64,000 bases of DNA, from the NCBI RefSeq assembly GCF_037126465.1, contig NC_088202.1, forward strand, positions 29,062,213 to 29,126,212, in the 5' to 3' direction. The notes under the pieces are model-generated. The model was given only the letters and a program-made list of their open reading frames with translations. It was not told the DNA's origin and searched no databases. This document shows, in pieces, positions 55,406-64,000 of this stretch (position 1 is its first letter; each line of letters starts with the position of its first letter). The stretch is from Ornithodoros turicata. Its lineage: Eukaryota > Arthropoda > Arachnida > Ixodida > Argasidae. The translations under genes were made by a program, and so were the position numbers.

Positions 55406-55406
55406 A
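55205..55406 (+). pseudogene. Gypsy3 gag fragment, right copy
   Basis: The mirror of the left copy: MQIELDRLRLATAQNAAEST through DTLFDSLEI, then homology stops at 55406. The remaining codons to 55543 are unrelated T-rich sequence. It preserves the start of gag only. Confidence 0.75.
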
Positions 55407-55679
55407 ATTACTGGCCATTGCGGCCGTTGCGGCTCGTTGCCCTTTTCTTCTCTTCTTTTTCTTCATCCTCGGGGAAATGGCCGTTATCCACTAAGGGCGA
55501 TTGGCCAGTACCAGATAAGGATCATAGGCGTGGATTTTCCTGAACACTAGCTATATATGTGAGGAGGAGGAGGAGGAGGAGGTTGAGGCTTGTCGGACTA
55601 ACGAGAGGTATGGGATTCGCGGAGGATAGCCGTGAAGTTAAGCGCAAGAGAAAAGGCGAGGCGAAGATACGTTCGCAGC

Positions 55680-56030
55680 TCAAAAGCGCTGGCTAAGAGT
55701 CATGAAGGCAGCCACACTAGATGCTACCGTCCAGTTCCACCTCCCTGCATGCGAAGACCCGAACGATAGAAGAGAGGCTAGGCAGAGGGGGGCGCCTTGC
55801 ATATTCAGACGGCGAACCAGATAGTTCTGACGAAGTCGGTCGTAGAGGCGACAGTGGAGAAGGAAGTGTTCCACTGTTTCGTCCTGTCCACAGTGTGGGC
55901 ACAATGGCGAATCGTGGACGCCAGCCCGATGCAGGTAGAAGTTTAGGGGGAGGGCAAGGCACAATCTCCGGTATCTGGATTTAACGATTTGGGGAAGCAG
56001 TGGCAAGGTATCGATGATGCCCAGACGACA
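55680..56030 (-). pseudogene. Copy D ORF2 C-terminus
   Basis: CRLGIIDTLPLLPQIVKSRY starts at 56030, exactly in frame with QTT at 61407 once E4 is removed. It contains LALPLNFYLHRAGVHD and CPHCGQDETVEHFLLHC, the Cys/His motif downstream of RNase H, and ends at the stop 55680-55682. Confidence 0.85.
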
Positions 56031-56799
56031 CAATGACGTCCATAGGACGTCCTATGGATATCTGTTTGGGAATACAGGATATCCATGGGATGTCCAAATA
56101 TATCCGGCGGACATCCATGGGACATCCCGTTGTCTGCAAAAAGACGTCCTATGACCTTTCCTGGGGACATCCCGTGGGACAAGTCTGGGATATGGTCAGG
56201 CTTTGATCGGATATGCCATACCGTGCCTTCACGGTATCCAATATGCTTTAACACTAGCTGCAGCAAATAATTTTCACGTGATCAGAGCAGTTTCAAAGCT
56301 TTCATGGCTTCTTTATTTCAAGGAACTTCAAGTGATGTATAGCTACACACTGTTAAATACTACACAATATGCATAAAAAGAAAATGACATTTGACTTGGA
56401 TGATAACAAAGCAGATAAGTGCTCAATGCATGAACGCATAAAACCTCTAGAAAAGCTCTACATCACACCAACATCTGAAGCTGCTGAGAGGCGAAATCAA
56501 TTTGTAGTCTGCATATAGCAGTGACGAGCAGAAACTGTGTTCTCAGTCATTGAGCCCACAAGGGGTGCTTCGGAATTAATGGTGGCTGGATGGCTTACAG
56601 GGTCAGACCACACTTTGCCTTGTATGCAGGGAAAAGCTGAACGATTCTTGCGCCAGCAGTTAGAAATATTCATAACGCTAAACAAATAGTCGATACGCTT
56701 ATTTGGACCGAAAATGGCATCCCTCTATCTAGAAAAGGCTCTGTAAATGTACACATGACATATGGAACTAAAGGATCATCACCTTGGTGCTGTTATTTA

Positions 56800-56945
56800 A
56801 CGTCACTACATCAATGGGCTGAAGCACCATTCAGCATAAATGAGTAAATAATGTCATCGCATTAATGCGCTGTAGCACCTAGCAAACGCCGTCATCACAT
56901 AATTGGTTCGAAGCACCTCCTAGCAAAAATGAGCAAACACCACAA
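56800..56945. repeat. Degenerate tandem of GCACC/ATGAG units
   Basis: Three imperfect units of roughly 40-50 bp share CATNAATNNGCTGNAGCACC and AAATGAGNAAANNACGTCATC-like words. They are too diverged to set unit boundaries firmly. Confidence 0.45.
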
Positions 56946-57656
56946 AGCCACTTCCGTGCAGTACACATCAGATTCATGTAGAAATTCGTCATTTCAGTCG
57001 AGGTAAGTTGTACTACGAGCCTTCAAAAGTGCCTTCCACCTTTGTCATCTGAGCAAAACCATTTTTCACAATTCCTGATACACATATTTGAGTCTTCTTT
57101 AACTGAGCCGATGAACATTATTTGGCTACAATAATATGCACAAAAATACCAATCACTTCAAAGAGAACCTTATTTACTCCCTTCTGGACAGCGTGGTCGC
57201 GTAACAAACAACCCGAACAAGAAACATGTATCAGGAGTCCGATATGACAATGCGAGCCAAGTGCAGTCTTTACAAAATACATAGATGAATAAAATGAATA
57301 ACGTCATCTATAGGGCACTTCACACTTCATTCTTCTGTCGTCTACAGTTGGCCTCGGCCAAGATGAAATGTAAGGAGCCCAGTTTGGGCGTTCAAGATAA
57401 CACTACAAGAGCTGCAATAGCAGCTGTAAAATATAGCATGGAATTTCAAACATTCTGAGCACTTCCGGATTACACAACATGCTCATGAATGAAATAAACG
57501 CACCATCATGACTAGTAATCAGGTTGCGGAAAATAAGCAGAGGTGCAATTTGGCCTCTTTGGAGCTTGCTTGAAACAAGTGCAGTCTCCGAGGGGTCACA
57601 TATGCAAGGAAAATTCCTGGTGTTTCTTTTTTGTCTCTTTTACGAACGTATACATA
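56946..57656. other. Intergenic within E4, nothing recognised
   Basis: No domain or repeat is identified. Confidence 0.4.
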
Positions 57657-58401
57657 CAGGGCGCTTCACCTGAAGTGATAAACGATTCTAACTGGCAACG
57701 TACCTGCCGGAGGATTGTGGCACTTTCTGCAATTACCTTCTGGAATCTTTTGCTGCCATTTTGGAAAGCTTTGGACAATTTTTAATTCAGGGATCTTTTC
57801 AATGAAAAACTTTGAAAATTGCCAAGCGATCCTACGAATAACCGCAGACCGAACGAAAAATATGCACAGTATAGTGACTCAAATAGTTGAAAAGTCTTAG
57901 CAAAAGTGCTGCTATAGCCCCACCTGCTTTATTGTTGCAAAAATGAGTGCGCAAAATGTGCAGGAAGAGGAAGAAGTGTTCCCACCTTGATTTTTTTTTC
58001 GTTTCTTTGTGCATCAAGGTCAAACCAGGGAAAAGAAAGGTAAAGCAAGAGGCGGGGATACTTCTTCCCTGCAACTTATCTGCTGGCTTTTTGCAACAAT
58101 CAAGTCGGCAGGACTAAAGCAGCACTTTTACTTTTTTCGACCGTTTCTGTTAATACTGCGCATAGGTTTTGTTGGGTCTGCGGTCATCCGGAGGGCACTT
58201 CATATTTCTGTTAAAAAATAGGGGTGTGCTTGGCAATTTTCCTAATTTGATTGAAAACATAAATTTCCATCAATTAAAAATTGTCCAAAGCCTTCCTAAG
58301 TGTCGGCAAAAGTTGCCAGAGGGTAATTGCCAAAAATCCCACAATCCTATACGGCGTGTACGTCTACGGTTAGAATGTATCACGATAGGTGAAACACCCT
58401 A
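57657..58401. mobile_element. 745-bp MITE that folds end to end
   Basis: CAGGGCGCTTCACCTGAAGT at the left pairs with the right end (complement TAGGGTGTTTCACCTATCGT). Pairing continues through GACAATTTTTAATT (57774), AAAAGTGCTGCTATAG (57901) and to the centre ACCTTGAT...ATCAAGGT near 58000. Both arms are about 350 bp, diverged by perhaps 20-25 percent. TA flanks each end, fitting a Tc1/mariner-type duplication. Confidence 0.85.
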
Positions 58402-58782
58402 TATGTGCGGCCTTCTACGTTGCAAAGTTATATCTAGCTCTATTGTCGTCACCTTCCAATACACATGAACACGAAGACAACTCGAACAATATTCGAGTTG
58501 TCTTTACGTATTATTATTATTCACAATCAAGCTTATTATCCTCACCAAAAAGTTATTAACTATTTGTCACAATTATGGTCTGCTCCCGAGCTCTCTACAC
58601 AGAATAAACTTAATAATCCCACATTCTGTTTCATGAGCTAAATTTTTTTTTGTCGAAAACCCATTAATATTGTCGATGTGTATTGCATGGAGATGACAAT
58701 GGCATAACACTTTTCATTTTGAAGGCAACACCTGCATAGCCCTCAGTCTGGAGCCAAATATACAGAGGAAAGAAATGTGTAT

Positions 58783-59024
58783 CTACCACACTCCCAGAGA
58801 ATGCACATTTTTTTCTCTCGTGAAATCTAGGCTCAAAGCTAGGCCTGAAGAATTTCGCACGGATTGGCCCAGCTGTCGCTGCTGTTCTGTGTAGTACTCC
58901 GAGCCCTTATCTTTTGTCGACGTCCTGTCATGAGGTTCTTTGGCGTGCCTCAGCCAGGACTTTATGTGCTGCTCTGCTTTACTGCGGGTCACGTCCTTGA
59001 GCAGCCGGTTTGACATTACAGTGC
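58783..59024 (-). pseudogene. Possible coding exon, unidentified, in E4
   Basis: The minus strand reads TVMSNRLLKDVTRSKAEQHI, KSWLRHAKEPHDR and on to a stop after 79 codons. It is preceded by GTTTTTAATTATAG, a fair splice acceptor. The composition looks protein-like (balanced charge, K/R/E-rich helix). I do not recognise the family. It may belong with the pieces at 59.4-60.1 kb. Chance is not excluded, as open frames of this length occur at random. Confidence 0.28.
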
Positions 59025-59379
59025 CTATAATTAAAAACGTGACTCGGCTTCAGAAACACAGGTGACAAGTCAGATATACAGAATATGCAAACACATTTTT
59101 AATACTTACTGCAGCATGAATGCAAGGGTGTGGGAAAATGCTTATTACTGACAACAAATTGTTCAGCACTATAGCTACACATGCATTCCTTATAGCAAAG
59201 TGGGACGGACTAAGTACTGTTCTTGTAGCCAGCACTGTAGTTAAAACTTACCATATCACTATTCGAGTCCAACTTAGACACATCGCAGTAAACCATGATG
59301 AGGGAGTTCACAAAAATGAATAGGACTGCATAAGAACTTATGGAATCTTACAAGAACTTACATCACAGCATAACAGGTC

Positions 59380-59701
59380 GCTGAACTTCATCGTCCCCTT
59401 GCCTCACTGCGAGCTGGAGGAGGTTGCTACTTTGTCCTTCATGAGCGCTCGTAAAATTCTCAGTTTCTCAGGTGAAACTGATTAGCAGGCCACGTCACTC
59501 ATCTTTTCACGTAAATATGGGACCTCGAAGAGCAATTTTTTTCGCACCAGTCGCTGCTGCCCGGAGAAATGAACTTCTGTTAGAGAAATGTTCAAAGTCA
59601 AATTTGCTCCTCGCTCAAGTCTATTATCAAGAAGCTGGAACACCAACTTGCCTTTCTGGTATCCTCAAATGTTAAAAGCTTTGGTTCTTCACCAGAAAAT
59701 T
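59380..59701 (-). pseudogene. Possible exon cluster, unidentified, in E4
   Basis: Three adjacent minus-strand stretches look coding: 59648-59701 (FSGEEPKLLTFEDTRKA, after the strong acceptor TTCACTTTCACTGTAG), 59511-59576 (VHFSGQQRLVRKKLLFEVPY, after TTTCTCTAACAG) and 59380-59477 (SPEKLRILRALMKDKVATSS, ended by TGA, with GTAAGT downstream). Phases fit across the first junction (71-bp intron), but the second would need a 33-bp intron, too short, so the model has a flaw or the gene is decayed. Confidence 0.28.
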
Positions 59702-60029
59702 CTACAGTGAAAGTGAAGAAACCCATCAGCCATCTCACACTTTTATCGACAACAAATAAGTATAGAGAAGCTGAACAGACTAGTCACTTCTTTAGGCAAT
59801 AGAACAGGCTACGACCGAATCAGCCTGCCTATTAAACGAAATTACCCTAGAAGCAAACCTCGGTAACATCAGCGTTGGGAGATAACGAAATTAATGGCAT
59901 TGTAAGTACAGTTAAATACATTGATGTCGAAAATTTTGTGCTTCATTTGAGGAACACACAATGTGGAAATTTGTCAGCCTTAGTCAGGCTAGCATTTCCT
60001 TTTGGGACACAGAACTAAGCAAGTCATAC

Positions 60030-60056
60030 CTGAATATGCTATGTTTCTTGATCGCA
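60030..60056 (-). other. Possible 27-nt microexon
   Basis: Flanked on the minus strand by TTTTTCGCTGCTTCTAACAG, a strong acceptor, and CAG|GTATGACT, a strong donor. The codons CGATCAAGAAACATAGCA join in phase with the frame at 59701. Upstream, 60469-60581 has an ATG frame with a hydrophobic run (SVICFVAFVAVTVYGVHA, like a signal peptide) and a donor AC|GTAAAT, but its phase does not suit the same reading. Weak. Confidence 0.22.
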
Positions 60057-60581
60057 CTGTTAGAAGCAGCGAAAAAGCTATAATTACTCTGTCCTGTGCG
60101 TCCTGGGTATGTTCTGAAATATTTGAGAGCGCACTCGCAACTTGATATTATGTATCAGTATCTTCACCCTGCTCACTGTTCGCACAGTTGTGCTAGCCGA
60201 GTCTGAGATGTCGAGCAAGCTGACGAAGGAGCGCGTTGAACAGCTGCTTTTCACACGTCAGTGGAAAATGCCATCGATCTTGTCATTTTGTCAACACAAA
60301 ACACAAGGGGATCTGCACTACACGAACGCATGCACATAAGCACAAACGAAACAGCGCAACTTTCTATTTCACAACATAAATACAAACATTCGTAAACAAT
60401 CCTTCCTGACTCATTACCTTCACACTTTTCACTCACCCATTGTGAAACTCAGATTCTTCTGCATTTACGTACACGCATGAACACCATAAACGGTCACCGC
60501 AACGAACGCCACAAAACAAATAACGGATTGCATTGGATCGGCCTTTAGTGCCCTGCGTTGACCGCTCGGGGTACCGACCAT

Positions 60582-61406
60582 GGTTGCTGACTTTCTACTT
60601 CTTTTATGACGGACCCAGCGAGCGCGGCAGTGTATTGCTGGACGGATGCGTGTGCGCGCATCACGCGTTTGTTTTTTAGTGGTGGAAGCGGCGTCAGCGA
60701 CACAAGTGAACACCACTTTGTGACCACGCAGATGCACACACATCCTCACACATCGTGTTGATTTGCAAATCTCCTCGAAGAAATGAGGTCGCGGAGTTGC
60801 GTTTTCATTGTAAAAAGTAGCGATTTAGGCGCCGTTTCAAATTTATGTCGCAGGTCCCATTGCGAGGGATACAGAGAATATTCCATGTCAAAAATTTAAT
60901 AAACCAGGATCTAGATCGCGCTTAGCGCGTAGGTCCTGGCCGCATTGCCAGGCAGCGCTCGTCATGGGGTCATTCACATTGATGGGGCAAGTTGTTGTGC
61001 AGTATAATCAAAGGGGGGGGGGATATATATTTATTGAATGGTATAATCAAAGGATAATAAAGTACAGTACAACGTTTTGCGACTGCTCTGTACATACAGT
61101 GGACTTTTTCAGTAAGCGTGTCTAACTGCAGATATATGTCGTTTTTTTTTTCTGCTTCAGGCACAGCGTTATTTCAGACGATCAGATACACACTTATGCT
61201 ATATTATTGGTAACCACAGTTCCGAAATTTCACCTGCTCAGGAAGCCGAATGAAGAAGGACAAAAATTATCCCGGCTAGACGCCTATGGGATATTCAGAG
61301 TCTTGTCCTGCTGAAACATGCGTGGGATATCCCCACAAAGTTTCAGCGGGACATTCTTATTTTTGGGACCTGATGGGAACGCCAGGACATCCGAGGGACT
61401 TTGCGT
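60582..61406. other. E4 right part, noncoding
   Basis: Includes a G-run near 61013-61021, a T-run near 61144 and, from about 61270, the GGATATCC/GGACATCC-rich terminal region. No gene is recognised. Confidence 0.45.
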
Positions 61407-64000
61407 GTTGTCTGGGTGGGCTCAGTAAGGGAGATCTTCGCCAGGCTGTCAGCTGCTTCATTGAGCGTGAGGCCCTTGTGTCCGGGGATCCACGTTAGCA
61501 CGATTTCGGAGATGTGGGGCGGAGTGAGGGAGGCAAGCAATTGCAGCAGTGGGCTAGACGGGTTCGCCAGAGATGTGATGACTGATAGGGAGTCTGATAG
61601 GAGCAGCGTCTTGCAATTGCGGGCAGGGACCATCCTAAGAGCCAGAACAATAGCGAGGAATTCGCTCTCGAAGACTGGGATGTAGTCAGGGAGGCGGATG
61701 GGGAAGTGACCATCAAGACGGGGGAAAACGAGGCCCACGCCGGCGCGCTGACCAGAGACAGACGCGACAGTTGCTACCACCAGGTGTTCAGGAAAGCGGT
61801 CAATGTGGCGATTGAGGATTACCTCAAGCTTATTGTGGTCTGTAAAACTGGTGCCGGGTTGAAAGACATCCTCAATCTTCACAGATGGGCAGAAGAGGGG
61901 GTAGCAAGGCGGAGGGACGTCTGTCAGCGACACACCCAAAGGTTTCAGCAAAAGCTCGGCGAAGACCAGCTGCGGGGTGTTTGATTTGCGCCATCGCCTG
62001 TCCAGCCAATAACGCATGTCCCTGAGGGCTCCATTGTGCCTCAAAGACAAAGGGCTCTGGCACAAGGAGAGGAAAGTGTTAATTGGCAGGACACGGAAAC
62101 GTGATTTCAGAGGAAGGATGCGTGCTTCGCAGTATAGTGCTTGGTTCGAGGTGTATTTAGGGAGGCCCAAACAATGACGTAGCGCCTTCCTCTCGATGAT
62201 GAAGAGCCTTCTAAGGCGGTAATCAGGGAGGTGGGAGAAAAGGACGCAGCCGAATTCCAGGACAGGACGGATGTAGCACTTGTAAACGAGCAGGAGGGCG
62301 TTTCTGCGCATCCCAATACGGGTGCTGGAGCAGCGATGGAGAAGGCTACATGCCTTCGTGGCTTTTTGGCTGACAACCTCCAGATGGTGGGCCCAGTCCA
62401 AGTGTCCCTCATACCAGTCACCGAGGTATTTCAGCAGGTTCGTCTGGCGGATGGACCCGGAGGCACCCTTGAGATCGGTCGTCACAGGGCTCGAAGGGTA
62501 CCTAGAGGGTGTGAAAAGGAGCACCGCGCACTTCTGAACGTTCAGCGAGAGGTGAACAGAGCGCATCCAGGCGGAAAGTGCGTTGAGGTACACTTGCAGC
62601 TTCTCATATAGCAGGTGCAGCGACGGGGAAGAGGCAAAGAAGGCTATGTCATTAGCGTAGGTTATGGTGAGGATGTTCTGGTCGAAGGGCAGAGAGCTCA
62701 TCAGGATATTAAAAAGCAGGGGTGACAGGACGGAGCCTTGGGGTACGCCTCTGTGCTGAGCTTGCTGCGAGGAGGTAAAGCGGCCGTCGGAACAGAAGAA
62801 TGACCTCCCTGTAAGGAAGCTGTCGACCCAGGAGATGATGTAGGGGGGAACGCGCACCGAAGCCATTATGTGGAGTAGGACGCTGTGCTCCACGCTGTCA
62901 TAAGCCTTAGCAACATCTAGTGCAACCAGGGCAGAGATATTTCCAGTCTCTCGTGCGTGGCGGATCTGGCTTTCAAGATTCACATGTGCCATCCAGATAG
63001 AGCATCGAGGGCGGAACCTAATCTGGCTATCATTGAGTACAGATGAGGCCTCTAAGTAAGACTCGAGCCGGCGGTGCAAAACGCGCTCTGTGGTCTTGCA
63101 AAGGACAGAAGTCAGTGCAATTGGGCGGACGTTGTCTATCTCCAGGCCCCTGGAGGGAACTTTCTTGATGACCGCCACTCTCGCAATTTTCCAGACACCG
63201 GGGATCCATGCGTGCTCCACGGATACGTTCGCGATATTTAAAAGTTCATGAGGGTGAGACGCCCACAAAGACTTCACCATTGCGCTGGTGATGCCATCCG
63301 GACCGGGTGCAGATCTAGGTAGGGAGCGCACGACAGCATCGAGCTCCTCTTCAGTTACAGGGAAGAAGCCAGATGGCGACGCTTGGGGAAAGGGAGGGCC
63401 ACGGGGAACTGCATTCCGGAAGCGTAGGGAGAGACGTTCGGCAACAGCTTCAAGCCTGGCTTTTGCGACGTCGTCAGGGGCGACAGAAAGCTCATTGCAT
63501 GAGGCGCTAGAGAAAGACCTCCGAATGTAAGCGATGTGCTTGTACAAGGCCTTCCTGCGCTTCGGGTGGGACAGGAAGGAGTTGCGGCTATTATAAAAGA
63601 CTTGCTTAGCGGCGGAGATGGTACGCTTGAAGACGGCCTTGAGGAATTGGTAGTTCTTCCAATTTGCATGGGACGTGTTTGAGAGAACCTGCTTCCAGGC
63701 GGCCTTGCGGCGGCGATAGGCTCTAGTGCATTCCTCGGACCACCAAGGCGCACAATTTGACGATGAGTGCCTCTCAAGGTGAAACGTAGCCGTCACTATT
63801 GAGCGCGAGAGTGCATCGGTAGCTCGGGAAGCGCGGTCCACGGCAGGTAGTCCAACACATTCGTCAAGGAGTAGGGCGAGGCTTGTTTGCTGCAGAGAGC
63901 GGCTACAGTGAGAGCGGACCGAGATAGTCTGTTTGTCATGCGTCGGAACTTCAAAGAAAATAGGGAGATGGTCGCTGTTCGAACCCCAATCAGACGTTTT
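61407..64000 (-). pseudogene. Copy D ORF2: end of endonuclease, RT and RNase H
   Basis: Open with no stop from the window edge. GSNSDHLPIFFEVP near 63965 is the last endonuclease motif. RT: RSAPGPDGITSAMVK, NVRPIALTSVLCKTTERVLH, LVALDVAKAYDSVEH, GVPQGSVLSPLLFNILM, then ITYANDIAFF (62641-62670), where YADD has become YAND. RNase H: the first Asp appears replaced by Val (VVATVASVSGQRAG); later motifs are kept (PVFESEFLAIVLAL, LLLSDSLSVI, WIPGHKGLTLNEAADSLAK). Two catalytic substitutions make it inactive although the frame is intact. The frame passes into E4 sequence after QTT at 61407. Confidence 0.88.

Larger units (their letters stand above)
53656..55406. mobile_element. Gypsy3: two 5' ends head to head
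   Basis: Two copies of a Gypsy 5' end (LTR part, primer binding site, leader, start of gag) face away from each other around a 41-bp centre. The left copy runs on the minus strand through the whole core of gag. The right copy, on the plus strand, stops after about 65 gag codons and joins unrelated sequence at 55407. No RT, integrase or downstream LTR is present for either. Confidence 0.8.
56031..61406. mobile_element. E4: 5.4-kb insertion with GGACATCC/GGATATCC-rich ends
   Basis: It interrupts copy D between two adjacent codons without a visible target duplication. The ends CAATGACGTCC... and (complement of right) CGCAAAGTCCC... are only loosely inverted. Both ends, 56035-56190 and 61270-61400, are dense in GGACATCC, GGATATCC and ACGTCC palindromic words, like E2 and E3. 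Inside are a hairpin MITE, a degenerate tandem (56.8 kb) and possible exons on the minus strand. No known transposase domain was recognised. Confidence 0.7.
55561..64000 (-). mobile_element. I-like non-LTR retrotransposon copy D, split by E4, runs off the window
   Basis: On the minus strand the ORF2 is open from the window edge (64000) to 61407, then resumes at 56030 and ends at 55680, followed by a 3' UTR and a (CTC)n tail at about 55583-55561. It has RNase H but is a different subfamily from A-C (motifs ALDVAKAYDSVEH, HRGVPQGSVLSPLLFN). The 5' part lies outside the window. Confidence 0.88.

Noticed and set aside
56470..56740. Terminal exon of about 75 codons on the minus strand of E4
   Set aside because: Open from a possible acceptor to a stop, but no recognisable motif and no phase link to the other candidate exons; chance is sufficient.
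60469..60749. Secreted protein with signal peptide
   Set aside because: The hydrophobic run is suggestive, but there is no mature domain, the splice phase conflicts with neighbouring candidate exons, and it lies inside a transposon-like insert.
1..64000. CRISPR arrays, bacterial operons, rRNA genes
   Set aside because: Tandem repeats here lack spacer structure and uniform short repeats; no ribosome-binding sites or rRNA words were seen; the content is eukaryotic.

Overview
This window is from a large, repeat-choked animal genome, most likely an arthropod and probably a tick or other chelicerate. The sequence itself shows mixed retroelement clades (I-like with RNase H, CR1/L2-like, short-LTR Gypsy), hAT-type elements and a (CCTAA)n scrap; the tick assignment is inference from general resemblance. 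No host gene, rRNA, functional tRNA, CRISPR or bacterial feature was found. Almost everything recognisable is a transposable element or a tandem repeat, and nearly all coding regions are broken.

1-7.4 kb: an internally deleted hAT element with TIRs and an 8-bp target duplication (295-1403), a minus-strand CR1/L2-like element (about 1.9-5.3 kb) ending in a TTGAA-type tail, a plus-strand CR1 3' end (5.64-5.88 kb), and a duplicated repeat with a small foldback insert (6.0-6.5 kb).

7.4-30 kb: a nest of insertions. An old minisatellite rich in GCCGACTT carries I-like element A (7968-10268, 11-bp target duplication) and Gypsy1 (10806-28953, 141-bp LTRs). Gypsy1 was hit by a 1-kb hAT-type MITE in its protease region (8-bp duplication), by I-like element B in its reverse transcriptase, and by a 190-bp solo LTR in its integrase (5-bp duplication). 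Element B contains a polypyrimidine insert and a 5'-truncated minus-strand Gypsy2. Gypsy2 holds a 6.6-kb TIR element with ACGTCTTC-rich ends (E2), which holds a foldback MITE, a 196-bp tandem array and a tRNA-derived SINE head. At several junctions, removing the insert and one copy of its target duplication restores the outer reading frame, so the order of events can be read directly.

30-47 kb: mostly anonymous AT-rich sequence with hairpin inserts and two promoter-like GC islands. A second TIR element (E3, 35277-41144) contains a 4.9-kb foldback with 1.3-1.8 kb inverted arms, arm-internal short repeats, a 6-8 bp duplication and a THAP-like N-terminus in its centre; this resembles Galileo/P-superfamily foldbacks. 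Two satellites follow (about 195-bp units at 44.7-45.85 kb and about 128-bp units at 45.86-47.13 kb).

47-64 kb: I-like element C (47.15-52.47 kb) has an intact gag-like ORF1 and an ORF2 interrupted by a single TAG. A Gypsy3 5' end is arranged as a near-perfect head-to-head palindrome (54.07-55.41 kb). I-like element D (minus, 55.56 kb to the window edge) is split by E4 (56031-61406), which carries a 745-bp full hairpin MITE and weak hints of a spliced minus-strand gene. In this window the genes do not form pathways; their relations are those of insertion, truncation and nesting.
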